From positions 28,706,094 through 28,770,093 of the forward strand of contig NC_019871.2 in assembly GCF_002234675.1 (NCBI RefSeq): a stretch of DNA of 64,000 nt. Reading direction: 5' to 3'. Made by a program: the position numbers and the translations under genes. The notes under the pieces are model-generated. The model had not been told where the DNA came from. It did not search any database and saw nothing but the letters and a program-made list of their open reading frames with translations. Within the stretch, counting starts at the first letter, position 1. The number at the start of each line of letters is the position of its first letter. Source of the DNA: Oryzias latipes (taxonomy: Eukaryota > Chordata > Actinopteri > Beloniformes > Adrianichthyidae). Below, one piece after another: positions 25,137 to 37,600 of this stretch.

Positions 25137-25654
25137 AGTTGAAAAACTGTTTATAGTTGTGAAATTCGTCATTTTAAATGAAAGAAAAATGACATAGTTA
25201 ACTATAGTTCTGAAAAACAAATACTATTACTTTGTGTTTCTAACTGCACTGCACGCGTATAACGATTTTTTCTGTGAACGTAAGTTTATTTTGAAATTAT
25301 TTTTTTGGAAAGGGGCTTTGTGCCTGCAGCTAGCTTACCATTCAAAAAGGAAATGACACCCATATAGCTGCCACGGGAGGAGCGAAGGGTCATAGTTTAC
25401 CCTGTGTCTTTTTACTTAGGAGAATGTCGTATAGAAATTCAATCTCGTAACTAAATACTGAATTTGCATGACAAAAAATCCAGCTATACCTGGAATCAAA
25501 AGCGGTTTTGTATCATGTTAGCATAGTCTGACTGACTGAGCAAACCGTTCAGTGCACCGACCGGGGGGGAGAAACTAAGGTTTATCCTTGAGGTAATTCA
25601 AAGTTTCTCGGTTTACACCTTTACACTGAGAGGCTTTTGCTTCCCCATCGACAC
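25137..25654 (+). promoter_or_regulatory. ilvbl: Upstream region of ilvbl
   Basis: About 520 bases between the last copy B poly(A) signal and the ilvbl ATG. No TATA box is obvious. The start codon lies in ACACATGG context; the 5' UTR limits are not visible. Confidence 0.35.
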
Positions 25655-28600
25655 ATGGAGTCGCTCGGAGCTGTTGGCGCTGTTCTCGGATGCTCTGCTT
25701 GTTGCATCCCGGTGGTCGCGCTGCTGCTCGCCGCCTACAAACTTGGCTTATTTTACCAGCTGTTTCACCAGGTGGGTGTTCGTCTAAAATGAAAACGCAT
25801 TGTTTTTACTCCACGCGTGATCGCTTTGCGGATCAGATCTGCCAGCTGACCCGGGTAAAAGGGTAAATCGAGCTCCACTGACTGACTCGGGTAAACTTTG
25901 ACCAGCCTTGTGGTTTTCTCGAACAAAGGCCATCACAGCCAAGCTGTCGGGGAGATTGCACAAAAGCATGGAAGCTGCATGTGTGCACACTGTTGGGAAA
26001 TGGAATTGGAGAGATAAGCCTCCAGAGAATGATAACTAAAGCATCTTTCTTTGATGCAGAAGTCCTGCTTGCACGACCTCTTTTGGGTCAAATTGCATTT
26101 ATTAAAAAATAAATAAAAAACACAGATTTGTGGGATAAATGTCCTAATCTCTTCCAATCACAGCTTGCTCTGCCACCGACTTGTGATTAAGGAATCAGAC
26201 CATGTTGGCAATCTAACCACATTCAGCACCTGCAGAAGGACGTGAAGAACCGGACCCAGTGCTCCTCACGCCGGTCCCTGGCTCCGTCGCACGCCGCTGC
26301 GGGACGCCAGTCCATCCTCCAACAAGCTTTTGCTGCAAGTCGGCCAATGTGGTTAGGCTGGTCTGGTGGCACAAACACGCCAAATCGGATACCTCAAGTG
26401 ATCTGTCACCTCTTGCCAAACAGGAGTTCATGTTTTACTTCGAAGCCCATCGAGACGACTGTTGTTGTGATTTTGGGCTATACAAATAAAATTGAATTGA
26501 ATTGAAACACTTGAGGGAAACTCAAAATAAGTCAATAATAACAACAACAACAATAAAATACAGTTGGACTTTGGCTGAAAGATTTAGGCAAATCTTTCAT
26601 GGGTGCCTGATCGGCTCTGCTGCTCCTCCGACAAATCCATCCCCCAACAGATGTGGCGAAAAGAGGCTACACACTGCAACACAACACTACTGAACACATA
26701 GTTTCCTAGTTTATAGACAGCTGAAGTATTTGAAGAGAAACACTTACCTGACAAGCACAGCGTTTGGTTAAATAGCGGTTCTTTTCTAACATGTTCTTGT
26801 GGCATATTTCTGATCATGGAAGAAAATTGAGCTTAAATTTGCGTGTTTGTTTGTTTGTTTGTTTGTTTGTTTGTTGTGAATCGGGAGCAGACAAAAAAAA
26901 GCTCAACTTTTCAAGAAAGGGGGGAAAAAAGGGTTAATTTCTTATAAACACCTGTCGCTCTGCAGAAATTAGGTCCAAGTTTTACAATTTATCCTAAAAC
27001 AAACAGCATAATTGTTCAAAGGCTGCATGGAATGCTTTAAAAAGAATGAAAAGATGATTGGAGTGGAACTTTAAACCTGTACAGACATTAAAAACGGTTG
27101 GAAAATTGATATATTTTTTAAACACTTTTCCCCCTTGTTCTCTTTATCTCATTGCAGACGGAGACCGAGAGCCCCCGCCATGGCGGTGAGAGCGTGGCAG
27201 AGGTCCTCCGTGCTCACGGGGTCAAGTTCCTCTTCACCCTGGTGGGCGGGCACATTTCCCCGATCCTCGTGGCTTGCGAGAAGGTCGGCATCCGTATCGT
27301 GGACACCAGACACGAAGCCACGGCGGTCTTTGCCGCAGACGCCGTGGCGCGGCTCTCAGGTGCAGGCTGACGTTTTACCCCGGGGCTTCAAATCCCAGCC
27401 GAACTTTCCACATTTCTTACATTTTGTTTTGTTTTTTTCCCTCTGGAGTTCAACGTGGTTGTGTGGCTCTCTGTACCAGGTACTGTGGGGGTAGCAACTG
27501 TAACCGCCGGCCCGGGCCTGACGAACACGGTGACGGCGGTAAAGAACGCCCAAATGGCTGAATCTCCTGTGCTGCTCTTGGGAGGAGGTGCTGCTACACT
27601 ACTGCAGGTAGGTGAACGCAGATGGAAATGGGATGCGAACTCTCTGGTAGGTGCTACGCACATTTAAATGATCAATCCTTTGCACGGCAGGGAAGGGGGG
27701 CACTGCAAGACATCGACCAGATGTCTCTCTTCAAGCCGCTGTGTAAATTCTGTGCCTCCATCAGGACGGTGAGGGAAATAGTGCCGACTCTCAGAAAAGC
27801 CCTGGCCATTGCCCAGTCAGGAACGCCCGGCCCCGTTTTTGTAGAGTTCCCCATCGACACCCTGTACCCCTATCACCTTGTGTCCAAAGAGTTTGCACCG
27901 AAAACCCCCCCTAAAGGCCTGATGGGAAGTATCATTTCATGGTATGTTATTAGAGTGCAGTTCTGTTGTCATGAAATAACAATCATTGTCTGTCAAACTG
28001 ATGTATAGTTGTCGTTTTTTGTTTTATTTTAATGTTTTCTGGTCTGATCACCTGCAAGGTATCTCCGAAATCACCTGAAGAACCTCTTTGCTGGAGCCTG
28101 GGAGGCCAGAGATGTCTGTCCTCTTTCTGTCCACGTCCCTCAAGCCACAGAGGATCAGGTAGTTCTGCTCCCGTGAAGCAGGATTTGAAGACAAACACAT
28201 TTCCTCAGAGAATAAGATGTTTATAAAGCATCTGTTGGCATTTCCACCTTCACCAAAATCAGGTGCAGAAGTGCATAGAGCTGGTGAGTCGAGCAAAGAA
28301 ACCCGTCATTCTTCTGGGCAGCCAGGTGACTCTGCCGCCATCGCCGTCTGACCATGTCAGGTGAGGCGTGCGTTTCTCATTTATCTCTCAGGTTTGCTTT
28401 CATCTATTGGTTTATTTTAAGCAGTTAAATTAGTGGAATAATATAATAAAAAGAATTAGAAAGCAGACATATATTTAACCCATTTTAGAAATAGTCATAG
28501 AAGAAAAGCGATGTAGAAGATGACGCCAGTGTCATCACTCATAATCATAAATAGATGTATTTGCAGTTACAGCACTCACATTCATTAAAGACCCACTCTG

Positions 28601-31600
28601 ATCTTTTGATCCATTTTTAAAGTGTTTCCAGGGGTCTTTTCATTAGGATTATGTTGTTTTTTTAGCCAAAATAAAAATAAAAAAAAGTTGTTTTCTTGGA
28701 CATAGTTTCTGTAGAGCGGCAAAACTTCATTAGAGATTTGCCTCTGAGTTGTGGGTGGGATCATTTCCCACTATCTATTTGTTTACGCACTCGCTAGCTT
28801 ACAGCCCCTCCCACCTCAAACCTAACATTAGCGGTGCAACAGACATTCTGAGCAATATTGAAATGATACGGTTTAGATCCAGATTCCAGCTCAGACGAGG
28901 AAAACAAAGACGTTTATGAATCTGTCTAAAAGTGGATGCATCAGAATGGAGCGGAGCACGGAGCTTAAGGCCCGCCCAGCGTATTTTCCACGCCACAAAT
29001 GAGCTGCGTTTTATCAATTCACAACAATTTAAATAAAGAAATCCTCAGAAATGCAATTTTGAGCTTCATTTTCTTCATATGTTAACATGTTAAAAACACC
29101 ATTTTCATTGGAGCGGGTCTTCAAGTAAAATGATTGTTAAATAGGGATGATTGGTGAACACGTGAATGAAGCCGGTGTCGCTGTTAGACAATCCCAGGTT
29201 TGCTCATTGTGGTTTTTTTCGTTGCTGTAGGAAAGCTTTGGAAGATCTGGGGATCCCCTGCTTCCTGGGAGGGATGTCCCGAGGGCTGCTGGGTAAAGAC
29301 AGCCCCATCCACATCCGACAGAACCGCAGAGACGCTCTGAAGGAGGCGGACTTGGTTCTCCTGGCAGGTGAAGAACTGATCAGATCTGGATTCGCTTTAA
29401 ATGTGTGTCCGTTTAGGAAAAGAGTACATTTACCACCAAATCTATGAGGAGGGTTTGATAATAACCTTTCCTGTTTGGATGAAGTTAGACTTTATAAAGC
29501 AGCAAGGCTTTTTCTTCAGTCATAATTATTCTGTTATTTATGAAAGCTGATTTGTGTCTCTTCCTTTTCCTGCGTCTTGTTGGTTAGCACTCTGGCCTCT
29601 TGGGGAGAAGAACCTGGTTCCTGGTTCAGATCCCGGCTGGCACCTTTCTGTGTGGAGTTTGTCTTCTCTTTGTGCATGTTTGGGTCCAAATACCTGCTTT
29701 GTAGCTTAAATTGATGACTAACTTCTCCCTAGGTGAGACTGTGAGTGTGCAGTTGTGTTGCTCTGAGCTGAACTAGCCCCGCCTTTGCCCAGCATTCGCT
29801 GTGATTGGTTCCAGCAACCCGCCGACCCCAACAGGGATGAAGCGGGTTTGGAAGATGGCCGGATCCCATCACAGCAGAATGAACCTTGACCTTTGCGCCT
29901 GCAGGCACCGTGTGCGACTTCCGGCTGAGCTACGGCCGGGTCCTCGGCAGACGCAGTAAGATCATCGCGGTCAACAGGGATCGGTCACAGCTGCTGAAGA
30001 ACTCCGACATGTTCTGGAAGCCAACTATTGCAATCCAGGGTTAGTTTCTGAACTACGGTTGAAAAAGGCTGATTTGCGTGTGTTTAACGTGTTCTTGTGG
30101 CGTTTTTCTGATGATGGAGGACTTCCGGGAAGAATCTAGCCACAGGGGTTGCAAGCCAGTTGCCTCTGTGCCGGTCCCAAGCCCGGATAAATAGAGAGGG
30201 TTGCGTCAGGAAGGGCATCCGGCGTAAAAATTGCCAAAATAACCATGCGAATCATCCACAACACTTTAGACATACCGGATCGGTCGAGGCCCGGGTTAAC
30301 AACGACCGCCACCGATGCTGTTAACCTACAGGGTGTCGGTGGAAATTTGACTACTGTTGGTCGAAGAAAGAGGGGAGGCAGAAGGGCACGTGGCCAGAGA
30401 GAGAAGGGAAAAGGCAGGAACATAGGTTTGAGAATAGGGACTCTTAACGTTGGCACAATGACAGGGAAAGGCAGAGAGCTGGCAGACATGATGGAGAGAA
30501 GGAAGGTAGATGTACTGTGTGTGCAGGAGACAAGGTGGAAGGGCAGCAAGGCACGTAGTATTGGAGGAGGATACAAACTGTTCTATCATGGTGTTGATAG
30601 GAAGAGAAATGGGGTAGGTGTGATTCTGAAGGGGGAGTTTGTAAACAGTGTTCTAGAGGTGAAAAGAGTCTCAGACAGGATGATGAGCCTAAAGTTAGAA
30701 ATCGAAGGGGTGATGGTGAATGTAGTCAGTGGGTATGCGCCACAGGTTGGCTGTGAGTTAGAAGTGAAGGAGAGATTCTGGAGTGAGTTGGATGAGGTCA
30801 TAGAGAGTTTCCCCAGAGGAGAGAGAGTTGTTATTGGAGCAGACTTTAATGGGCATGTTGGTGAGGGCAACAGAGGTGATGAGGAGGTGATGGGCAGGTT
30901 TGGTGTGAAGGAAAGGAATCTGGAGGGACAGATGGTGGTGGACTTTGCGAAGAGGATGGAAATGGCTGTAGTCAACACTTACTTCCAGAAGAGAGAGGAA
31001 CATAGAGTGACATACAGAAGTGGAGGTAGGAGTACCCAGGTGGACTACATCCTATGTAGACGAGGTCATTTGAGAGAGGTTAATGACTGCAAAGTGGTGG
31101 TAGGAGAGAGTGTAGCCAGACAGCACCGCATGGTGGTGTGTAAGATGACTCTGGAGGCCAGGAAGAAGAAGAGAGGGAAAACAGAAAAGAAGACCAAGTG
31201 GTGGAAGCTACAGAATGAAGAAACTTGTGAGGAATTTAGGCAGAAGTTGAGACAGGTCCTGGGTGGTCAGGATGAGCTTCCAGATGACTGGGAAACTACA
31301 GCAGAGATTATCAGGGAAACAGGTAGGAAGGTGCTAGGTGTGTCATCTGGAAAGAGGAAAGACGGTAAAGAGACTTGGTGGTGGAATGAGGAAGTACAGG
31401 AATGCGTCCAGAGGAAGAGGTTGGCTAAAAGGAAGTGGGATGTAGAAAGGACTGAGGAAGGTAGACAGGAGTACAAGGAAGCGCAGCGTAGAGTGAAGAG
31501 AGAGGTGGCAAAGGCCAAACAGAAAGCTTACGATGAGCTATATGACAGGTTAGACACAAAGGAAGGAGAGAAGGACTTGTACAGGCTAGCCAGACAGAGA

Positions 31601-34600
31601 GACAGAGATGGGAAGGACGTGCAACAGATAAGGGTGATTAAGGACAGAGACGGAAAGGTGCTAACAACCCAGGAGAGTGTACAGAAAAGATGGAAGGAGT
31701 ATTTTGAGGAGCTGATGAACGTGGAAAATGACAGGGAAAGAAGGGAGGAAGAAGTGGTTGTTGTGGAGCAGGAAGTAGCAGAGATTGGAAAGGAGGAGGT
31801 TAGGAAGGCTCTGAAAAGGATGAAGAGCGGAAAGGCCGTTGGTCCTGATGACGTACCTGTGGAGGTATGGAAGTGCCTAGGAGAGACAGCAGTGGAATTT
31901 CTAACAAGGTTGTTCAATAGGATTTTAGAGAGTGAGAAGATGCCTGAGGAATGGAGGAGAAGCATTCTGGTTCCGATCTTTAAGAACAAGGGTGACACGC
32001 AGAACTGCAGCAACTATAGAGGAATAAAGTTGATGAGCCACACAATGAAGCTGTGGGAAAGAGTAGTGGAAGCCAGGCTTAGGAAGAAGGTGGAGATCTG
32101 TGAGCAGCAGTATGGTTTCATGCCCCGTAAGAGCACCACTGATGCCATTTTTGCTTTGAGAATGTTGATGGAAAAGTACAGAGAAGGTCAGAAGGAGCTG
32201 CATTGTGTGTTCGTAGATTTAGAGAAGGCGTATGACAGGGTGCCGAGGGAGGAGCTGTGGTACTGTATGAGGTCGTCTGGAGTGGCAGAGAAGTATGTCA
32301 GAGTGGTTCAGGACATGTATGAGAGAAGTATGACGGTGGTGAGATGTGCTGTAGGTCAGACAGAGGAGTTCAAGGTGGAGGTAGGACTACACCAAGGATC
32401 AGCTTTGAGTCCTTTTTTGTTTGCTATGCTGATGGACAGGCTGACAGACGAGGTAAGACAGGAATCTCCCTGGACAATGATGTTTGCGGATGACATTGTA
32501 ATTTGCAGTGAGAGTAGAGAGCAGGTGGAGGAACAGCTAGAGAGGTGGAGGTTTGCTCTGGAAAGAAGAGGCATGAAGGTCAGTCGTAGTAAGACAGAAT
32601 ACATGTGTCTGAACGAGAGGGATCAAGGTAGAAGCGTTAGGTTACAGGGGGCTGAGGTGAAGAAGGTGCAGGAGTTTAAGTACTTGGGGTCAACAGTTCA
32701 GTGTGATGGGGAGTGTGGAAAAGAGGTGAAGAGGCGAGTGCAGGCAGGTTGGAGCGGTTGGAGGAAAGTGTCAGGAGTGTTGTGTGACAGAAGAGTGCCA
32801 GCAAGACTCAAAGTAAAGGTGTACAAGACAGTGGTGAGACCAGCTCTGCTCTATGGGTTAGAGACGGTAGCAGTGAGACAGAGACAAGAGGCTGAGATGG
32901 AGGTAGCGGAGATGAAGATGTTGAGGTTCTCCTTAGGAGTGACCAGGTTAGACAGGATAAGGAACGAGTACATCAGAGGGACGGCTCATGTTGCCTGTGT
33001 TAGCGACAAAGTCAGAGAAGCCAGACTGAGATGGTTTGGACATGTTCAGAGGAGGGATAGTGGATATATTGGTAGAAGGATGTTGGAGATGGAGCTGCCT
33101 GGCAGGAGGGCAAGAGGACGGCCAAAGAGGAGATACATGGATGTCTTAACAGAGGACATGAAGTTGGCTAATGTTAGGGTAGAAGATGTCCATGATAGAG
33201 TGAGGTGGAAAAGGATGATTCGCTGTGGCGACCCCTGATGGGAAAAGCCGAAAGAGGAGGAGGACTTCCGGGAAGAAACTTCAGATTCAAACGGCATTTC
33301 TGAGGAATTCTTTATTCAAATTGTCGTGACTCAAGAGCAACACAACCATGCTGTTTGTGACGCTGGGCGGGCCACGGGCTTCCTGCTCCGTTTCATTCCG
33401 ATGCATCCACTTGCAGACAAACACATCCATGAACGCCTTTGTTTTCCTCGTCTAAACCGATATCTGGATTGAAATTGTACGGCTGGATAGCTCCAATATT
33501 GCTCGCCATTTTTGTTGAACCATTAAGGTTAGATTGGTGGAGCTGTAAGAGTAAACAGAGAGCTCTCAGCAACAGGGAGGGGAAGGAGTCAGGCTCATTC
33601 TGTCCCAATGCTCAGGCCCACAACTCAGAGCTTTATTTTGAATGAACTCCTGCTGCTCTGGAGAAACTATGACCATGAAAACAATTCAGTTTTCCTTTTA
33701 AATTTTGCCTCTGGGGACGCTTTGAAAACCGATCAAAAGGAGTGGGATTTTAAGAGACCTCTTTGGTTATTTTGAAAGTGTGTAATTTGGATTGAATGTC
33801 TTTATTTCCTTTCTCAGGCGATCCAGGTTCCTTTTTAGTGCATCTTGCCAAAGGTCTGAAAGGTCACCGCTGTCCAGAGGAATGGCCTCAGAGCCTGAAA
33901 GTCGGCGATCTGACCAAGGAAAATGCAAACAGGTGAGCCATGGGGACGACCTCTGAACACGCTCTGGGTTAGGCTTGCAGAATGAATGGAAAATGTATCG
34001 TTATCGGCATGTCAGGCTGTGCAATATGCAGATTGCAAAAGTCTGCCAAAATTGCAATAAATGCTTTCCTCAAATGTGCTAAAACAATAATACGACAGCT
34101 TGACGTATTTAAGAAAACAAATTAATCCATTTATGCATTTGACCATGGACGTCTCCACGTCGTTGACCAATCAGATGGAGCTCTTTTAAATTAGATGCTT
34201 GCCTCTTATGTAGAATAACTAATGACTCTAATCTCTCCTATATGTAGACTGAATCCAGGGGTGGGTAATTATTTTACCTCGAGGGCCACATTGGGTTCTA
34301 AAGTTAGATAGAAGGGCCGGACCAGGAGCAGATGTGTGGAGTCAGAATGATATAACATGAAATGTAGATGAAAACGTTTGGATTGAATATTATATTCTAA
34401 AACAGAATATTCTAGAGTTTTTAGTTTAAAACTTTTGTTCCCATTTTAGATCTTTTTTATTGTGAAGCCCTTTGGTACCTTCAAGGAGTTGTAAAGTGCT
34501 GAAATGAATGACACTTTAGTCATACATGATCCTTTTAATAAAATAAATAACATTATTTATGAAATAAAACAAACAACACCCTATGATTTTCAAAGGCAGA

Positions 34601-37600
34601 AATTCAGGAAAAATAAACTGATACACTTCAAAAAACAATAAATAACGGATCCTCTCCCGTCATAATTCCGCAGAGACTTTGAGTTCATCACACGTCTCAT
34701 GTTTTGCGCAGCTGTGCTGTGTCCGGTGCGTCTGTTTCTCATCCAGTAATAATGAAAAAAAGCAATTTTCTGTTTTCTGCTGCAGCTACGCATATTTCTG
34801 CGTTACCTTTTCACCAGTCCAGAGTTCCCTGTTTATTGCAGGAGTTACGTTCTAAAAATAACCGTGATTGTTGAAATCCACGGTAGTCTGATTACAGACG
34901 TTTATGGCAGTAAAACTCCTCACTGCAGAGTTCCTACACTTTTCTCACACAGACATGAACATTTTCACACTTTTCTATTGTTTAAATTCTCAAACTTTCA
35001 TAGAAATGAGGTCCAGGATCTTAGAATGAAAACAAAGATCTGATCGATCACAGATTTCTGATCTGAAGAGCTCCGCGTTTCTGTACAGGAGACACACGGA
35101 GGAGATTGATTGACAAGGTCTCCAGCCAATCAGGACACAGAACAGGATGCGCTGGTTAAAAAAAGAAGCATTATAGCTCTAATAATATGAGCTAAACTGG
35201 TAAAGATGAACTGCGACGTAGAAAGGAAAGACTGTCTTCTGTTCTGCTTGACAGAGATTTTTAGAGGGTTTCAGATCGGGACACAGACTGCAGAAGGGGG
35301 GAATAAAATGTCAGGTTTTGATCATGTGGCCAGATTTAAATTACAAAATACATGGGTCTCTGATATTGTTCAGTGGGCCGGACCAAACAGGAAGGCGAGC
35401 CGGATCCAGCCCGCGGGCCGTAGTTTGCCCACCCCTGATGTAGACTAATCTAAACTATGTAGACTGACTCTAATCTATTCTATGTAGACTAACTTTTATT
35501 TAAACTGTTGCAGTGAAATGGAAACGATGTATTTAGTCGTTTTGCTATTTGTTCTTGTATCGCAAGTTATATTGTCATCTCAGTATTGATTAATTTTGCA
35601 TATGGGGAGTTTTCCTCATATCGTGCAGCCTTCTCTGCATTTAATAACCGTGTGACGTAAGCAGTTTGTTTTCTATTTCAGGGCTAAAGCCGACGAGAAG
35701 ACGGAGCGGCACTTGAACCCAATCAAAGTCCTCCACTGTGTGGATGAGCTGATGGCGGAGGACAGCATTATAGTGGCAGACGGGGGCGATTTTGTTGGAA
35801 CTGCCGCTTACATAATGAGACCAAGAGGACCTTTGCGTTGGCTCGACCCAGGTCAGATCCTTTGGACAGATCCATTCTGAAGAGTAAATGGATAATTGTT
35901 GCCTTCTGTCTCCACCACACGCTGAATGTCTTCTTTAAGTTGAACGGATTTGTTCTGTAAGATCATGTTTCATCTTTAATGCCAGTATTTTGGATGTTTG
36001 TGTGACCCAATCTTTGTCCTGAAGGGGCCTTTGGGACTCTGGGGGTTGGAGGAGGTTTTGCCCTGGGGGCAAAGCTTTGTCGGCCTGAATCGGAGGTATA
36101 ATTCTAGGATGAATTTTTGTTGTTTTATAATGTTTGAAGAAGCGTTGACTGAGCTCTGTTTTCAGGTGTGGATAATCTATGGCGACGGCTCCCTAGGGTA
36201 CAGCGTTGCAGAGTTTGACACATTTACTAGACACAAGGTAAAGTTTCAAAGTAAAATGCAGATTTACAGTACGACTAGGGGTGGGTGTGGTTAAGGTTTT
36301 AACGGTACTACTACTCTTATTGATACTGCTTATCCATCCGGTATTTTAACGATACTCTTATCGATACTTTTTGAGGACAAAAATAAATAAATAAATAACA
36401 AATTAAGAACATAAAGTGTTTTATTTCCTCATTATGCAACAACATTGTTTTTTTTTAATAAAACGTTTTACTTTATACATGTTTCCAACTTGAAAAATAA
36501 AATACATGAAAAAAGAAGTTATTTAAAGAAAAATAAACAGCAATGTTTTGAAATATTGCTGTCATGATGTAAATATAAAACAAATTAAATAAATGTTCAT
36601 AGTTCATAAGATCATCCCAGAGAAAGTCTCTGCTTCAACTCCCGTAGTGAAAGCTGTGTCTCAATCTGACGCCCGTGTTTCCATCTCTTTGAAGCCAAAG
36701 CCCCTCCCCCGCCTCTCTACCTGTTCACCTGTTCATATCCTCTGCAGCTGAGAGTTGTTTTTTCTCCCCCCCTCCACTGTGTTCTATACAGAGAGCGCTA
36801 AATACGGTCATCATAGCAGCAGGTTGACACGACAGTCGGGGCGCTCTAGTGCATATTTAATTCATTTTACGCGCTCGCCGTGTACTGCCTGCACAACAGC
36901 CCCGCCCCCCGTTCACACAAATAGCCAGCCAGACTTCTCCTCTTCAGTGAGAATAGCAGAATGAATATCATTATTAATTAACGGAAAATTGACTGACTTG
37001 GTGATTTAAATATGGCAGATAACGTTTAGATCTCGTGGGACACAAAAAAATACTTCTCCAGTCCCGATAGCAGAACTGTTGAGGTCAGATCGTAACGATA
37101 CTGCGGTCTGGAAGGATGTTGCCCCGGGGCTCGTTCAATACCGGAGCTCGGTACCCATCCCTACTTACGACTGTGGAATACTTTTTAAAAACTTAGCTAA
37201 GTATAATTCGGCTGCCATTTGTAGCAGCTATTTGGCCACTGAAAGATGCCTTTGCTATTTATCTGTACACTTTCACAAATCAGTTTAAAAAAGGCTTTTA
37301 TTTGTCGAAAGGTTTGCAAATGTGGCTGTTTGCAGAAGTATGGCTTTCAAAATGCAACCCTAACGAATGAATTAATGTATTTGTTGTATTCCTAAGACCC
37401 CGGTTCTAGCTCTGGTGGGAAACGATGCCTGTTGGAGTCAGATATCCAGGGAGCAGGTTCCCATCCTGGGTAGTAACGTAGCATGTGGCCTCGCGTTTAC
37501 AGGTAATTCTTTTTTCTTTTTTTTCTTTTTTTGCTGGTAGAAAAACGTATAGATTATTCTTGTGTCAATTTTCCAGCAAATTGGTGAGAGTGCTTCTGAT

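Larger units (their letters stand above)
30065..33753 (-). mobile_element. M1-family MITE copy split by the RTE insertion
   Basis: Flanks of the RTE (30065-30134 and 33278-33753) are the two parts of one M1 element in the orientation opposite to the copy at 28585. The right end is AGTGGGATTTTAA at about 33741-33753. This establishes the insertion order: M1 first, then RTE. Confidence 0.75.

Noticed and set aside
30136-33297. Many long minus-strand ORFs opposite the RTE element
   Set aside because: They mirror the purine-rich sense ORF and carry no recognisable domain; shadows of the 997-codon frame.
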